Source: Hymenobacter cellulosilyticus (GTDB taxonomy: Bacteria; Bacteroidota; Bacteroidia; Cytophagales; Hymenobacteraceae). From it: a stretch of 64,000 nt of DNA. Shown piece by piece: positions 35,796 through 45,291 of the stretch. The stretch is taken from NCBI RefSeq assembly GCF_022919215.1, contig NZ_CP095046.1, positions 1,912,501 to 1,976,500 on the forward strand, given 5' to 3'. Below the pieces are notes generated by a model, which was given only the letters and a program-made list of their open reading frames with translations, searched no databases and was not told the DNA's origin. Each line of letters opens with the position of its first letter. Within the stretch, counting starts at the first letter, position 1. The position numbers and the translations under genes were made by a program.

Positions 35796-36950
35796 TTACC
35801 GCCCGATGCTGCGGTGGGTGAAGGAGGTAAAGCCCAGGAAGGTTTTGTCGCCGGGCACGCCGTAGGGGTCTTGCCGGTCGCGCAGGGAGGCCAGCTTGCT
35901 GGTGCCGTAGTAGTTGTAGGCCGTTTCGATGCCGGGGAAAATCTGGGTGCCGCTGCAGTTGCGGGTGTAGTTGCCGGCCGCGGCGTCTTCATATTTATTC
36001 CAGCCGTTCTTGATTTGCTGTCCGTTGGCCTCGTAAATGGCTGCGTTGCCCTGGATGCGGGCCGTTTCGGCGGCGTAAGTCAGGGCCGTGAGCGTGTACT
36101 GCGGGTGAATACAGTCTCGGTCGCGCTGCTCCTTCACCGCGCCATCGGAATAGAAGAGCTGGGGCAGAATCTGAAACAGATAGTCGTAGCCCGAGTCGTA
36201 GACGGCGGTGCTGTTGAACCACACGCCCAGGGCCATTTTGGCGTAGGCGTAGGAGGCCTGCCAGTTGTTGATGTCGTTGATGGCGCCCGGTACGTTGTTG
36301 ACGTAGTTGTTCTTGAGGTTATTCAGGAAATCCGAAAACTTGCTCACGTCCGTGGCCGACCAGGCCGCGCCGGTGCCGTTTACTTGGTAGTAGCGGATAA
36401 TTTCGCCGGCCGCGACGAACGTTGGGGCCACCCAGGCGGCTTCCAGGTAGGTCTGCCGGAACTCGGTAGGGCTGCCGTCGGGCTTGGGCGAGGTGCTGTA
36501 GCGCTGAAAGTTGTAGGCGTAGCCGTTCAGAATCTGCTTGGCCTGGTTGGCGTAAGTCGCGTTGCCGGTTTTCACCCAGCGCAGGGCACAGGCGTAGGCC
36601 AGAATTGCGTCGCGCCGGATCTGGTCTTCGGTGGGACTGCCTCCGCTGCCCACTACGTACACCACGCTGGGAAAAGAGGTGGGCACAGCGTACTGATTCA
36701 TGTAATCCACCACCTTATTGTAGCCGGCCGTGCGGGTGGCGTCGCCGGCGTTGGCCTGGGCGGCTACCAGGTCCAGGCTGGCTTTGCTGTTGACCACGCC
36801 GGGGTGGCGGAAAGTAGTGATGGTGGAGTCGGCGGCGGCTTCAGCGGTGTCGGGAGCAGCAGCTTCTTTTTCCTGGCAGCCGGACGCAACGGCGAATGCC
36901 AGGGCCAGGCCGAGCTGGGCCAGGCCCGCGCGGAATGAGGGGTACTTCAT
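35796..36950 (-). CDS. Alginate-lyase-superfamily lipoprotein (PL38-like)
   Basis: 384 aa from the ATG at 36950. A lipoprotein signal ends in AVASGC, so it is probably surface- or periplasm-anchored. The mature part opens with FRHPGVVNSKASLDLVAAQA, has a helical toroid-type region and the motif NNWQASYAYAKMALGV, characteristic of the alginate-lyase (alpha/alpha toroid) superfamily. The HPGVxxS opening recalls PL38-type glucuronan/alginate lyases, but this is only a resemblance. It is the distal gene of the PUL and has its own LacI-like operator upstream. Confidence 0.82.
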   Translation of the reverse strand: MKYPSFRAGLAQLGLALAFAVASGCQEKEAAAPDTAEAAADSTITTFRHPGVVNSKASLDLVAAQANAGDATRTAGYNKVVDYMNQYAVPTSFPSVVYVVGSGGSPTEDQIRRDAILAYACALRWVKTGNATYANQAKQILNGYAYNFQRYSTSPKPDGSPTEFRQTYLEAAWVAPTFVAAGEIIRYYQVNGTGAAWSATDVSKFSDFLNNLKNNYVNNVPGAINDINNWQASYAYAKMALGVWFNSTAVYDSGYDYLFQILPQLFYSDGAVKEQRDRDCIHPQYTLTALTYAAETARIQGNAAIYEANGQQIKNGWNKYEDAAAGNYTRNCSGTQIFPGIETAYNYYGTSKLASLRDRQDPYGVPGDKTFLGFTSFTHRSIGR

Positions 36951-37055
36951 GGGTTTTGGTGGGGTTAAGGATGGGGAACAAAAGCGCAAAAACCTAGTAG
37001 CTACTTAGGAGCCGGAAAATGAGAGGTTTTAGCGGGTAAACATCCTTACTATGAG

Positions 37056-37080
37056 AGGTTTATTTGCGTAAACGATTACG
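37056..37080. promoter_or_regulatory. LacI-type operator before the distal lyase gene
   Basis: CGTAAACGATTACG (37067-37080) is one base from a perfect palindrome. Together with the preceding AGGTTTATTT it matches 55723-55747 with 2 mismatches in 25 bp. It lies 117 bp before the lyase start. Confidence 0.8.
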
Positions 37081-37124
37081 TAGAAAGCCTCTTAAAACCC
37101 GAAAATCACCGCCTTGGGCCGTTT

Positions 37125-38345
37125 TTACAAGCCCGGGATGCCCTTGCCGTTGAGCAGGCTTTGCCGCCGCACCAGAGCTTCCATAAAGTAGTAATCAGCA
37201 TAGCTCAGCGGCACGTCGATTTCACTGTTGGAAGGCTTGGCCCCGGTGCTGTGCAGCAGCAGGAAACCCCGGCTGCCGCCGGGCTGAGCCACGTACGACT
37301 TGGCTAGGCTCTTGACCATTTTATCGGCCTTGGCGCGGTAGAGCTTGCCGTTGGGGCTGAAGGTGCTGAGCTCGTAGAGGGCCGAGGCAATCAGGGCGCC
37401 GGCCGAGGCGTCGCGGGGCTCGTTGGGCAGGCCGGGGGCGTTGAAGTCCCAGTAGGGAATCAGGTCCTTGGGTAGGTTGGGGTGGTTGAGGATGAAGCGG
37501 GCCACGTTTTCGGCCTGCGCTAGGTAGGCCTTGTTCCTGGTTTCGCGGTAGCACATGGTGTAGCCGTACAGGGCCCAGCCCTGGCCCCGCGCCCAGGCCG
37601 ACTCATTGGCTGCGCCCTGGTGGGTGGTGCGCTTTACTACCTTGCCCGTGGCCGAGTCGTAGTCCACGACGTGGTAGGAGCTATAGTCAGGTCGAAAATG
37701 GTTGTGCATGGTGGTATTGGCGTGGCTCACAGCAATCTTGTAGAACGAGGAGTCGCCGCTGAGCTTGGTAGCGGCGAAGAGCAACTCCAGGTTCATCATG
37801 TTGTCGATGATGACCGGGAAGGCCCACTTTTCGCGGCTGTGGTCCCAGGACAGCAGGGTACCGACCTTGGGGTAAAACCGGGTGCTGAGCGTGCGGGCCG
37901 ACTGCAGAATCACGTCTTTGTAGGCCGCATCCTTGGTCAGGCGGTAGCCGGTACCGAAGCTGCAGTATACCTTGAAGCCCATGTCGTGGGTGCCGCCGTT
38001 GGTTTTCTCGGGCTCGATGTTGGCCGTGTAAGTTTTGGCCTCCGCCATCCACCTGGGCTGCCCGCTGAGCTCGTACAAAAACCACAGGTAGCCCGGGAAA
38101 AAGCCGCTGGTCCAGTCGCGGGAGGGCACCACGATGAGCTCCCCGGTAGGCGTGAGGCTGCGCGGCGACACGAGTGGTGGCTTACCCGCAGCCACTGATT
38201 TCTGAGCTATGGCTTTAGGCAGCTCCTGCAGCATGGTTGTGGCCTGGGTTTCGGCCAGCCGCACGGTCTTTTTGGTCAGCGCATCCTGGGCAAAGGCGGC
38301 GGTGGAGAGGAAGGTCAGGCCGAGGGTGAGGAAGCGGAAGGGCAT
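37125..38345 (-). CDS. Glycoside hydrolase family 88 (unsaturated glucuronyl hydrolase)
   Basis: 406 aa from the ATG at 38345 with a signal peptide (MPFRFLTLGLTFLSTAAFAQ). It has the GH88 alpha/alpha barrel landmarks: the THDMGF aspartate, FPVIIDNMMNLELLF with the second aspartate, WARGQGWALYGY and DASAGALIASALYEL. The family removes the unsaturated uronyl residue left by polysaccharide lyases through hydration of the double bond. Between two lyases in the same PUL, it should act on their products in the periplasm. Confidence 0.93.
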   Translation of the reverse strand: MPFRFLTLGLTFLSTAAFAQDALTKKTVRLAETQATTMLQELPKAIAQKSVAAGKPPLVSPRSLTPTGELIVVPSRDWTSGFFPGYLWFLYELSGQPRWMAEAKTYTANIEPEKTNGGTHDMGFKVYCSFGTGYRLTKDAAYKDVILQSARTLSTRFYPKVGTLLSWDHSREKWAFPVIIDNMMNLELLFAATKLSGDSSFYKIAVSHANTTMHNHFRPDYSSYHVVDYDSATGKVVKRTTHQGAANESAWARGQGWALYGYTMCYRETRNKAYLAQAENVARFILNHPNLPKDLIPYWDFNAPGLPNEPRDASAGALIASALYELSTFSPNGKLYRAKADKMVKSLAKSYVAQPGGSRGFLLLHSTGAKPSNSEIDVPLSYADYYFMEALVRRQSLLNGKGIPGL

Positions 38346-38379
38346 GGGGTGGGAGTTTCGGGGTAGAATCAAAAATCGG

Positions 38380-38523
38380 CTGTCATCCTGAGCAGAGCGA
38401 AGGACCTGATGACAGTGGAACGACTTGTTCAAGCGTGACAAGGTCCTTCGCTAGGCTCAGGATGACAGATGCTTTGGCCACATCAGCAGGCGAGATGTCT
38501 CGCAGGGCTCGACATGACGCTCT
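38380..38523. repeat. Hairpin repeat family A (copy 2) plus a family B half
   Basis: TCATCCTGAGC...GCGAAGGACCT (from 38380) pairs with AAGGTCCTTCGC...GCTCAGGATGACA (to 38468). A half-copy of family B with CGAGATGTCTCGC and CGACATGACG follows at 38491-38523. The whole lies between two PUL genes. Confidence 0.85.
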
Positions 38524-38542
38524 GCTGGGTGTCGGCACCATG

Positions 38543-39733
38543 CTAGTTCAGCCATATAATGGGGTTGCGCACGGGCAGGTTGCGGATGACCTCCTCGACC
38601 TCGGGCTGGTGGTCGAGACGCTGCCAGGTTTGCAGCCAGTCGGGTTGCTTGAACTGCACGGCGCCGAATACGAGGAAGGGCTGGGCCACGGGCCAGTTGT
38701 CCCAGTACATAACGTCCTGGGGAAAGGGCCATTTGCTTTTGTCAGCCACGAAGGGATAGAGGTACTCGATGCCGCGCCGGATGCCGCGGCCGTCGGGCGT
38801 TTGGTAGGCGTAGAGGTCGTTGGCCGGGGTGCTCAGGATCTGGCAGATCATGGTCATGGCGTCCAGGTTGAAGAGGGAGTAACCGTAGGGCTTGGTGCGC
38901 TTGGTTTCCAGGGGAAAGCTACCGTTGGCGGCCATCTGGGTGGGCAGTAGCACGGTTTTGTAGCGCGTACGGCAGAAATCGAGCAGCTCCTGGTTGCCGG
39001 TGAGGCGGGCAAAGGCGGCCACTTGCATCACCCAGCAGGTGCCGTGGTTGTTCTGGGCATTCATCTCGTCCTTGCCGTACTGGTGCATCGTGAGCCAGGT
39101 CAGGTACTGGGCAAACCAGCTTTTGATGCCGGCCACGTCGTCTTTGCCGAAGGCTTTGGAGCTCTGCAGTACCAGCACGCCCTGGGCCACTTCCATGAGC
39201 TGAATCGTGTCGATGACCCCGATGCCGCGTCCGGTGAAGCGGCCTTTGATGGCCTGGGCGAAGTTCAGGGAAGGGTTTATGAGCGTGGCCGGGTCCAGAA
39301 ACCAGGCGCGCAGGTGGAGCAGGGCGTGGCGGGCGTATTGCTCGTCGTGGGTGAGCTCGTAGGCCGAGGCCAGGGCCCCGATGATGCGGCTGAAGCGAAT
39401 CATGGCCTGGCGGTGGGCCACGAAGTTGTCGGGGTTGGTGAGGCCGTCGCGCTGGATATAGGGTCCGGCGGGGTTTTGCGGGTCGGGCCACCAGTAGTCG
39501 CCTTCGGAGAAGAAGTCGTGCGCGGTGCCGGCGCTACGGGGCGAAGTGCTGGCCGTGACCGTGACGGGCTGCTGCTGCAGGGCCCAGGCGGCCTGGGTGA
39601 GCACCTGCCGGCGCAGGGTTTCGATGGCCTGGCGGCGTAATTTATTATCGGGCTTGCCCACTGTTTCCGCCGACTGGCCCACTACCGTGCTAAGTAGGAA
39701 AAGCAGGAAAAGGAAAAATGTATTGCGGTTCAT
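38543..39733 (-). CDS. Alginate-lyase family protein (PL5-like)
   Basis: 396 aa with a signal peptide (MNRNTFFLFLLFLLSTVVG). The family signature includes DYWWPDPQNP, LRAWFLDPATLINPSLNFAQ and the catalytic-type NAQNNHGTCW, as in PL5-type alginate lyases. It is secreted to the periplasm or beyond and should cleave uronate linkages by beta-elimination. It shares the same layout with the 49939 gene, indicating two paralogues in one PUL. Confidence 0.88.
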   Translation of the reverse strand: MNRNTFFLFLLFLLSTVVGQSAETVGKPDNKLRRQAIETLRRQVLTQAAWALQQQPVTVTASTSPRSAGTAHDFFSEGDYWWPDPQNPAGPYIQRDGLTNPDNFVAHRQAMIRFSRIIGALASAYELTHDEQYARHALLHLRAWFLDPATLINPSLNFAQAIKGRFTGRGIGVIDTIQLMEVAQGVLVLQSSKAFGKDDVAGIKSWFAQYLTWLTMHQYGKDEMNAQNNHGTCWVMQVAAFARLTGNQELLDFCRTRYKTVLLPTQMAANGSFPLETKRTKPYGYSLFNLDAMTMICQILSTPANDLYAYQTPDGRGIRRGIEYLYPFVADKSKWPFPQDVMYWDNWPVAQPFLVFGAVQFKQPDWLQTWQRLDHQPEVEEVIRNLPVRNPIIWLN

Positions 39734-39769
39734 TGGTATCGGGCGGGTTTGCTAAAACAGAACGTCATG

Positions 39770-39928
39770 CTGAGCTTGTCGAAGCATCTCTACCGCTTCG
39801 TTGCGCAGGCGTCCGAAATTACCATTGCGGGAGAGATGCTTCGGCTGCGCGGCCGCTAGATCAAGCATGACAGTTTCTCTGGCAACGTCAGCACGCGAGA
39901 TGTCTCGCTTGGCTCGACATGACGTTCT
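39770..39928. repeat. Hairpin repeat family B
   Basis: GTCATGCTGAGCTTGTCGAA, then GCATCTC, from 39771. Its complement-like arm GAGATGCTTCGGCTGCGC...CATGACAG spans about 39832-39872. A third related segment (CGAGATGTCTCGC...CGACATGACGTTC) ends at 39928. It lies between the lyase and GH3 genes. Confidence 0.85.
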
Positions 39929-39956
39929 ACAGGGTTGAACCATCAGTTGACTTTCA

Positions 39957-42201
39957 TTAGTCAGCCAGCGTCAAGTCGGCATCGAGGCGGATGTCGTCGG
40001 AGGCGGAGCCGAGCATGAGGCGGAATTCGCCGGGCTCAGTGGTCCACTGCAGGTCGTTGTTGTAGAAGGCGAGTTTGTCGCGGCTGATGGTGAAGCTCAC
40101 CGTCTGGCTTTCGCCGGGCTTGAGGCTGATTTTGCGGAAGTCCTTAAGCTCTTTGAGGGCCGCACGACGGAAGCTACTTTGTCGCGCAGATAGAGCTGGA
40201 CTACTTCCTCGCCAGCGCGGGAGCCGGTGTTGGTCAGCGTGCAGCTCACCTGCACAGTTTCGGCAACCGTCATCCGCGGCTGACTTACTTTCAGGTCACT
40301 GTACTTAAAAGTAGTGTAGCTCAGGCCGTGGCCGAAGGCGTAGCGCGGGGTGTTGGGCGCGTCGATATAGGCCGAGCGGTAGCGGATGTTCTTGGGGTCG
40401 ACGACGGGGCGGCCGGTGCTGTACTGCTGGTAGGAAATCGGAATCTGGCCCATCAGGCGGGGGAAGGTGCTGGGCAGCTTGCCGGCGGGGTTGTAGTCGC
40501 CGAAGAGCACGTCGGACAGGGCGCGGCCGCCTTCCGAGCCCGGAAACCAGGCGTAGAGAATAGCGTCGGCCTGGTCGGCAATAGCGTTGAAAATCATCGG
40601 GCGGCCGGCGAAAAGCACGGCCACAATGGGCTTGCCGGTGGCCTTGAGGGCCAGAAAAAGTTCTTCCTGTACGCCGGGCAAACTGATGTCGGCCCGGGAC
40701 TTGGCTTCCCCGCTCATGTCCCAGGTTTCGCCCAGGCACAGCACGATTACGTCAGCCTGCTTAGCCGTTTCCACGGCCTGGGCGAAGCCCGCGCCGGAGT
40801 CGCCGGTGGCGTCGCAGCCCTTGGCATAGAGCAGTTGGGCTTTTTTGCCGGCCCGCTGGCTGATGCCCTCGAAGGCCGAAACAATCTGGGTGGTGTCGGC
40901 AATGACGGTCCACCCGCCGGCCAGGTCGCGCTTGGACTTGGCCAGGGGGCCAATCAGAGCAATTTTACCCTGCGCGGCCAGGGGTAAGGCATTACGCTCA
41001 TTCTTGAGCAGCACCATGGATTTGCGGGCCACGTCGCGGGCGGCTACGCGGTGCTGTGGGTCACTGAATACTTTCTTTTCGCGTTTGGCGTCGGAGAATT
41101 TGTAAGGGTCGTCGAAGAGGCCCAGCTCGAACTTCTTGCGCAGGATGCGGCGCACGGCATCATCGACCAGGGCCACGTCGACCTTGCCTTGCTGCACCAG
41201 CTTGGGCAGGGCGTCGAAGTAGGCGTCGTTTTCCATATCCATGTCGTTGCCGGCCGTAATGGCGTGCCGCGAGGCCTCACTGATGTCGGAAGCGTAGCCC
41301 CAGCTCACCATTTCCCGAATCGAACCCCAGTCAGATACCACAAAGCCCGGGTACTGCCACTGGCCTTTGAGAATGTCGCGCTGCAGGTACTTGCTGCCCG
41401 TAGCCGGCACTCCGTTGAGCGTATTAAACGAGTTCATAAACGTAGCGGCTCCGGCATCGACGGCAGCTTTGAACGGGGGCAGGTATACTTCCCAGAGCTG
41501 CTGAGGGCTGAGGTCTACGGCGTTGTAGTCGCGGCCGGCAATGGCGGCCCCGTAAGCGGCAAAGTGCTTGGCGCAGGCCATCACGGCATCGGTGCCGCCC
41601 AGCCTCTCGCCCTGAAAGCCCAGGACCCGGGCCCGAGCAATCTGGGAGCCCAGGTAAGTGTCTTCGCCAGCGCCTTCCATGACCCGGCCCCAGCGCGGGT
41701 CGCGCCCCACGTCGACCATGGGCGCAAACGTCCAGTGAATGCCCGCAGCTGCCGCCTCCCGGGCCGCCACGTGCGCCGACTGGCGGATGGCGGCCATGTC
41801 CCAGGAAGCGGCTTCGGCCAGGGGCACGGGAAACACGGTTTGGTAGCCGTGAATCACGTCGAGGCCGAAGAGCAGCGGAATGTGCAGGCGGGACTTGAGG
41901 GCTTCGGCCTGAATGGCGCGGGTGTCCTGCACGCCCTTCACGTTCAGCATGGAGCCCACCTGTCCGCCGCGGATGCTGTTGAGCAAATCGGTTTTGCGGG
42001 TGCTGGCCGGCCCGGTCAATTCCCGGCCCGAGTACTGGGTGAGCTGTCCGGCTTTTTCCTCCAACGTCATCTGGCTTAGCAGCTCGGTGATGCGCTGCTC
42101 AATGGCAGCGGGCGTCAGGGCTTTTTTCTGGGCTAGCGTGGGGAGGCGGCGGCTAGCAGAGCGGTGAGAAATAGAAGCGTTTTGGGGGAAGGAAAAAGCA
42201 T
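39957..42201 (-). CDS. Glycoside hydrolase family 3 (two apparent frameshifts)
   Basis: About 750 aa when two G/C runs are lengthened by one base. At 42140-42143 the repair joins the signal peptide MLFPSPKTLLFLTALLAAASP to TLAQKKALTPAA. At 40157-40159 it joins VASVVRP to LKELKDFRKISLKPGE and the Fn3-like C-terminus ending at 39957. The GH3 core is intact: the nucleophile region GFVVSDWGSIREM and the Arg-rich RKSMVLLKNERNALPL. Likely a periplasmic beta-glucosidase or related exo-enzyme. It is the middle gene of the PUL. Confidence 0.9.
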
Positions 42202-42249
42202 TGCAAGAAGTTGGGAAGGAGCGGAGCGGTAAAGCGGATGAAAAATTGG

Positions 42250-42463
42250 CTGTCATCCTCCATCTGGCGTACGCCTGCGAAGGACCTGCCTCCATGTTCG
42301 GGCAAGGTTAAAGCAACATGCCGAACTAAGTCTTGAGCTGCCGGGCGCAGTGCTCAGACGGTAGTAGGGTAGGTGAGGAAGGTCCTTCGCAAAGCTCAGG
42401 ATGACATACGATTTAGCAACGGCAGCCCGCGAGATGCTTCGGCTGCGCCTCTGCATGACGTTC
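42250..42463. repeat. Hairpin repeat family A (copy 3) with a family B half
   Basis: The left arm with TCATCC and GCGAAGGACCT begins at 42250 (partly diverged). The right arm AGGTCCTTCGC, then GCTCAGGATGACA ends near 42407. A family B half (CGAGATGCTTCGGCTGCGC...GCATGACGTTC) follows to 42463. It fills the gap between the GH3 and GH2 genes. Confidence 0.8.
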
Positions 42464-42482
42464 TTGATAGAAGAACAAGCGG

Positions 42483-45178
42483 CTAATTGAGGCGTTTCAC
42501 CTGCAGGCCGTTGAGGATGGTTTCGCCGGTTTGGGGTTGGAAGTCGAGGATGATGCCCCGGCCGCCGCGGGCCGACACAGGCACTTTGTAACTGACGGCC
42601 TGCAGGGCGGGAAGCGTAGTGGCAGTACTCAGATTGGGTAGGGCCGCCACGCCGTTGGCCAACACTGAGAAGCTGCGGCCGGCTTTCGGGGTGGCACCAG
42701 CGGCAGCACTGTTGCCGGCCAGGTTATACACCAATTGCTCGGCGGCGGGGGCAGCTTCGAGCTCGGCAAAGTGCAGCGTCACCTCGTATTCGCCGTCGGG
42801 CACGTCGAGGCGAAACTGGCTGAGGCCCACGCGCTGAGTTTCGTAGAGGGCGTCGTAGCCCGTGCCCAGAATGTCGCGGTCGGAGCCGTAGGGCAGCCGC
42901 TCGCCGGGCAGCTTGTAGACCTTGCCACCCACGTAGCCCCAGCCCCCAGGCGTGTATTCCTGCTCGGGCATCCACACCTGGTGCAGCTTGGCGTCGGTGA
43001 AAGTGCGGGCGTCGCCGAGGCTGACGTTGAGCTCGGTGAAGGGCAGCTTGCTGGAAGTCAGTTGCGTTGGCAGCAGTTGAAACTCAATGTCGGCCTGGTC
43101 TTCCACCGGCTGACCGGCAACTTGGGCCCGGAGCTGGTTCATGCCATTCGTAAACGGCACATTGAACCGGGCCACGCCAAACTCGGCGGTTTTGGTGCCC
43201 AAATCCCGGCCGTTGAGCAAGAGGCGCACGGCGGGCTGGTTGGTGTAGATTTCTACCAGCTGCCGGCAAAACAGCGAATCAGCACTGGCGGCAAGGCCGC
43301 TGCGCAGGTTCCAGCTGCGGCTACCGATACGCAGAAAGGGCGTTTTGAGCAGGTGGGCCTGGTAGAAATAGTAGGCGTCCTTGGGCTGGCGGTCGGCGGT
43401 GAGCAGACTCTTGGTATTCATGTGCGGATTAGCTTCCTGGCGCGTTTCGGAGCTGAACTCAGCCAGGTTCCACACGTTGCTGCCCGCCACGAAGGGCCGG
43501 TCGAGAATGGCTTTGAGGTAAAACTGGTGGTAGGCGTTGGCGTACTCGGTGGTTTTATCAAAACGCCGGGGCTGGAAGGAGTGGAGCCGTTCGTCGGAGT
43601 CGGCGCCGTACTCGGTAACGAGCAGGGGCTTGTCGGGCAACTCGCGGTGGTGGCGGTCGAGGTAGTCGGCAAAGCCCTGCAGCTCGCCTGAGTACCAGCC
43701 CTGATAGAGGTTCCAGCCCACGAGCTGCGGAATCTTGGTCAGCCCGGCTTCCTGGTACAGCTCAAAGGCCCCGTGGTTGACGCACATGGTGTAGCGACTA
43801 GGGTCTTCGCGCCGGGTCAAATCGTCGAGCTGCTGGGCCAGTTGGTTGACCTTTTTGAGGTAGGCCCGGCCCGGCTCGTTGTCGCGCTTGATGCCCTCGG
43901 GCAATCGGAGCAGCACCTCATTCATGTAGGCCCAGATGATGACCGACGGGTGGTTGAAGCCCTGACGGATCATCTCGGTTTGCATGGTGCGGCAGTTCTG
44001 GAGAAAGCCCTCGGAGTCGGTAATGGCATTCACCACCGGGATTTCCACCGAGGTCAGAATGCCCAGCCGGTCGCAGGCCTGAAGCACGGTAGGGTCCTGG
44101 GGTAGTGAGAAATGCGCAGGAAATTGCCGCCGAGCTGTTTGAGCAGGAGCACATCTTTTTCGTGCAAGGCATCTGGCAACGCGTTGCCCAGGCCCGCTAC
44201 GTCCTGGTGGCGGTTGGTGCCGATGAGCTTGAGCGGCTGCCCGTTCAGGAAAAAGCCCTGGGCCGCATCAAACCGAAACCAGCGCAGCCCCAGCGGATTC
44301 GTGACTTCGTCCAGCTGGGTTTTGCCCTCGGAAATAGTCGACATCACGCGGTACAAGTACGGGTCGGTAGGCGACCATAAGTGGGGCTGCTTCAGACGGG
44401 GTAGGGGCTGGCGGAAACTGCGGTTTTCTCCGGCCTTCAGCGTAATCGAAGTTTGCTGCCGGGCCACGATTCTGCCCGCCGCGTCTAAGACTTGGGTTAG
44501 CAGCGTCACTTTGCGCGAACTGGATGACTCATTGCGCAACGCTCCACTTAGCACCACTTCCGCCGCGTCGTTCGAGACGGTGGGCGTGGTGACGAAGGTG
44601 CCGTTGGAAGCGTAATTGTCGAGGTCGAAGTGGACCGAACTGGCGGCCACGAGGTAAACGTCGCGGTAGATGCCGCCGAAAAAGGTGAAGTCAGCCGAGA
44701 GGGGCGGAATGTCGGGGTTGTGGCGGTTGGAGAGCTTGACCAACACCTCGGCCGCCGCTGGATTGGAACCGTCAAACTTCAGAAACTGGCTGACCGGAAA
44801 GCTGAAGGCCGTGTAGCCACCCGCGTGCCGGCCGGCCAGCTGCCCGTTCACGTACAATTCGGCTTCCTGATTGGCGCCTTCAAAGTACAGGTACACCCGC
44901 TTTTGCTGCCAACTGGCCGGCACCTGCAGGGTCTTGCGGTACCAGCCCGTGCCCCGGTAATAGCCCGGCTCATCGTCGAGTACGTCGGCGGCGTTCCAGG
45001 TGTGGGGCAGGCTGACTTTCTCCCAACTGGTAGCCGCCGAAACCGAGGCCACAGTGCTTTGCGCGTCGTCTTTGCGAAATAGCCAGTTGGAGTTGATTGA
45101 CTGCATGATGCGCTGCGCGGCGGCAGGTGAGGCCAGAAGCAAGGCCAGAAGCAGGCAGCTAAGCAGTTGTTTGGGCAT
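42483..45178 (-). CDS. Glycoside hydrolase family 2 with malectin-type C-terminus (apparent frameshift)
   Basis: About 898 aa from the ATG at 45178 when the GGGG at 44099-44102 is read as five, joining LRISHYPQDPTVLQAC. Signal peptide MPKQLLSCLLLALLLASPAAA; jelly-roll sugar-binding domain; Ig-like domain; TIM barrel with acid/base Glu in IIWAYMNEVLL and nucleophile Glu in LLVTEYGAD; then a malectin-like carbohydrate-binding domain (EYEVTLHFAELEA). It could be a beta-galactosidase, beta-mannosidase or beta-glucuronidase; the context favours release of glucuronate or galactose. Confidence 0.9.
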
Positions 45179-45190
45179 TTGTGTCGGAGT

Positions 45191-45282
45191 GTAGAGACGC
45201 ATATTTGCGTCTCAATCGTTGTTTGCGTTGTGGTAGCCTACTACTTATCATTCAAGCGGGAGACGCAAGTATGCGTCTCTAC
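45191..45282. repeat. Nested palindromic repeat, family C
   Basis: GTAGAGACGCATATTTGCGT (45191 on) is repeated in inverted form at 45260-45282 (GAGACGCAAGTATGCGTCTC). Each arm is itself a palindrome GAGACGCA-N4-TGCGTCTC, so the element can form a four-armed structure. It lies between the two GH2 genes. Confidence 0.88.
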
Positions 45283-45291
45283 AGCGTAAGG

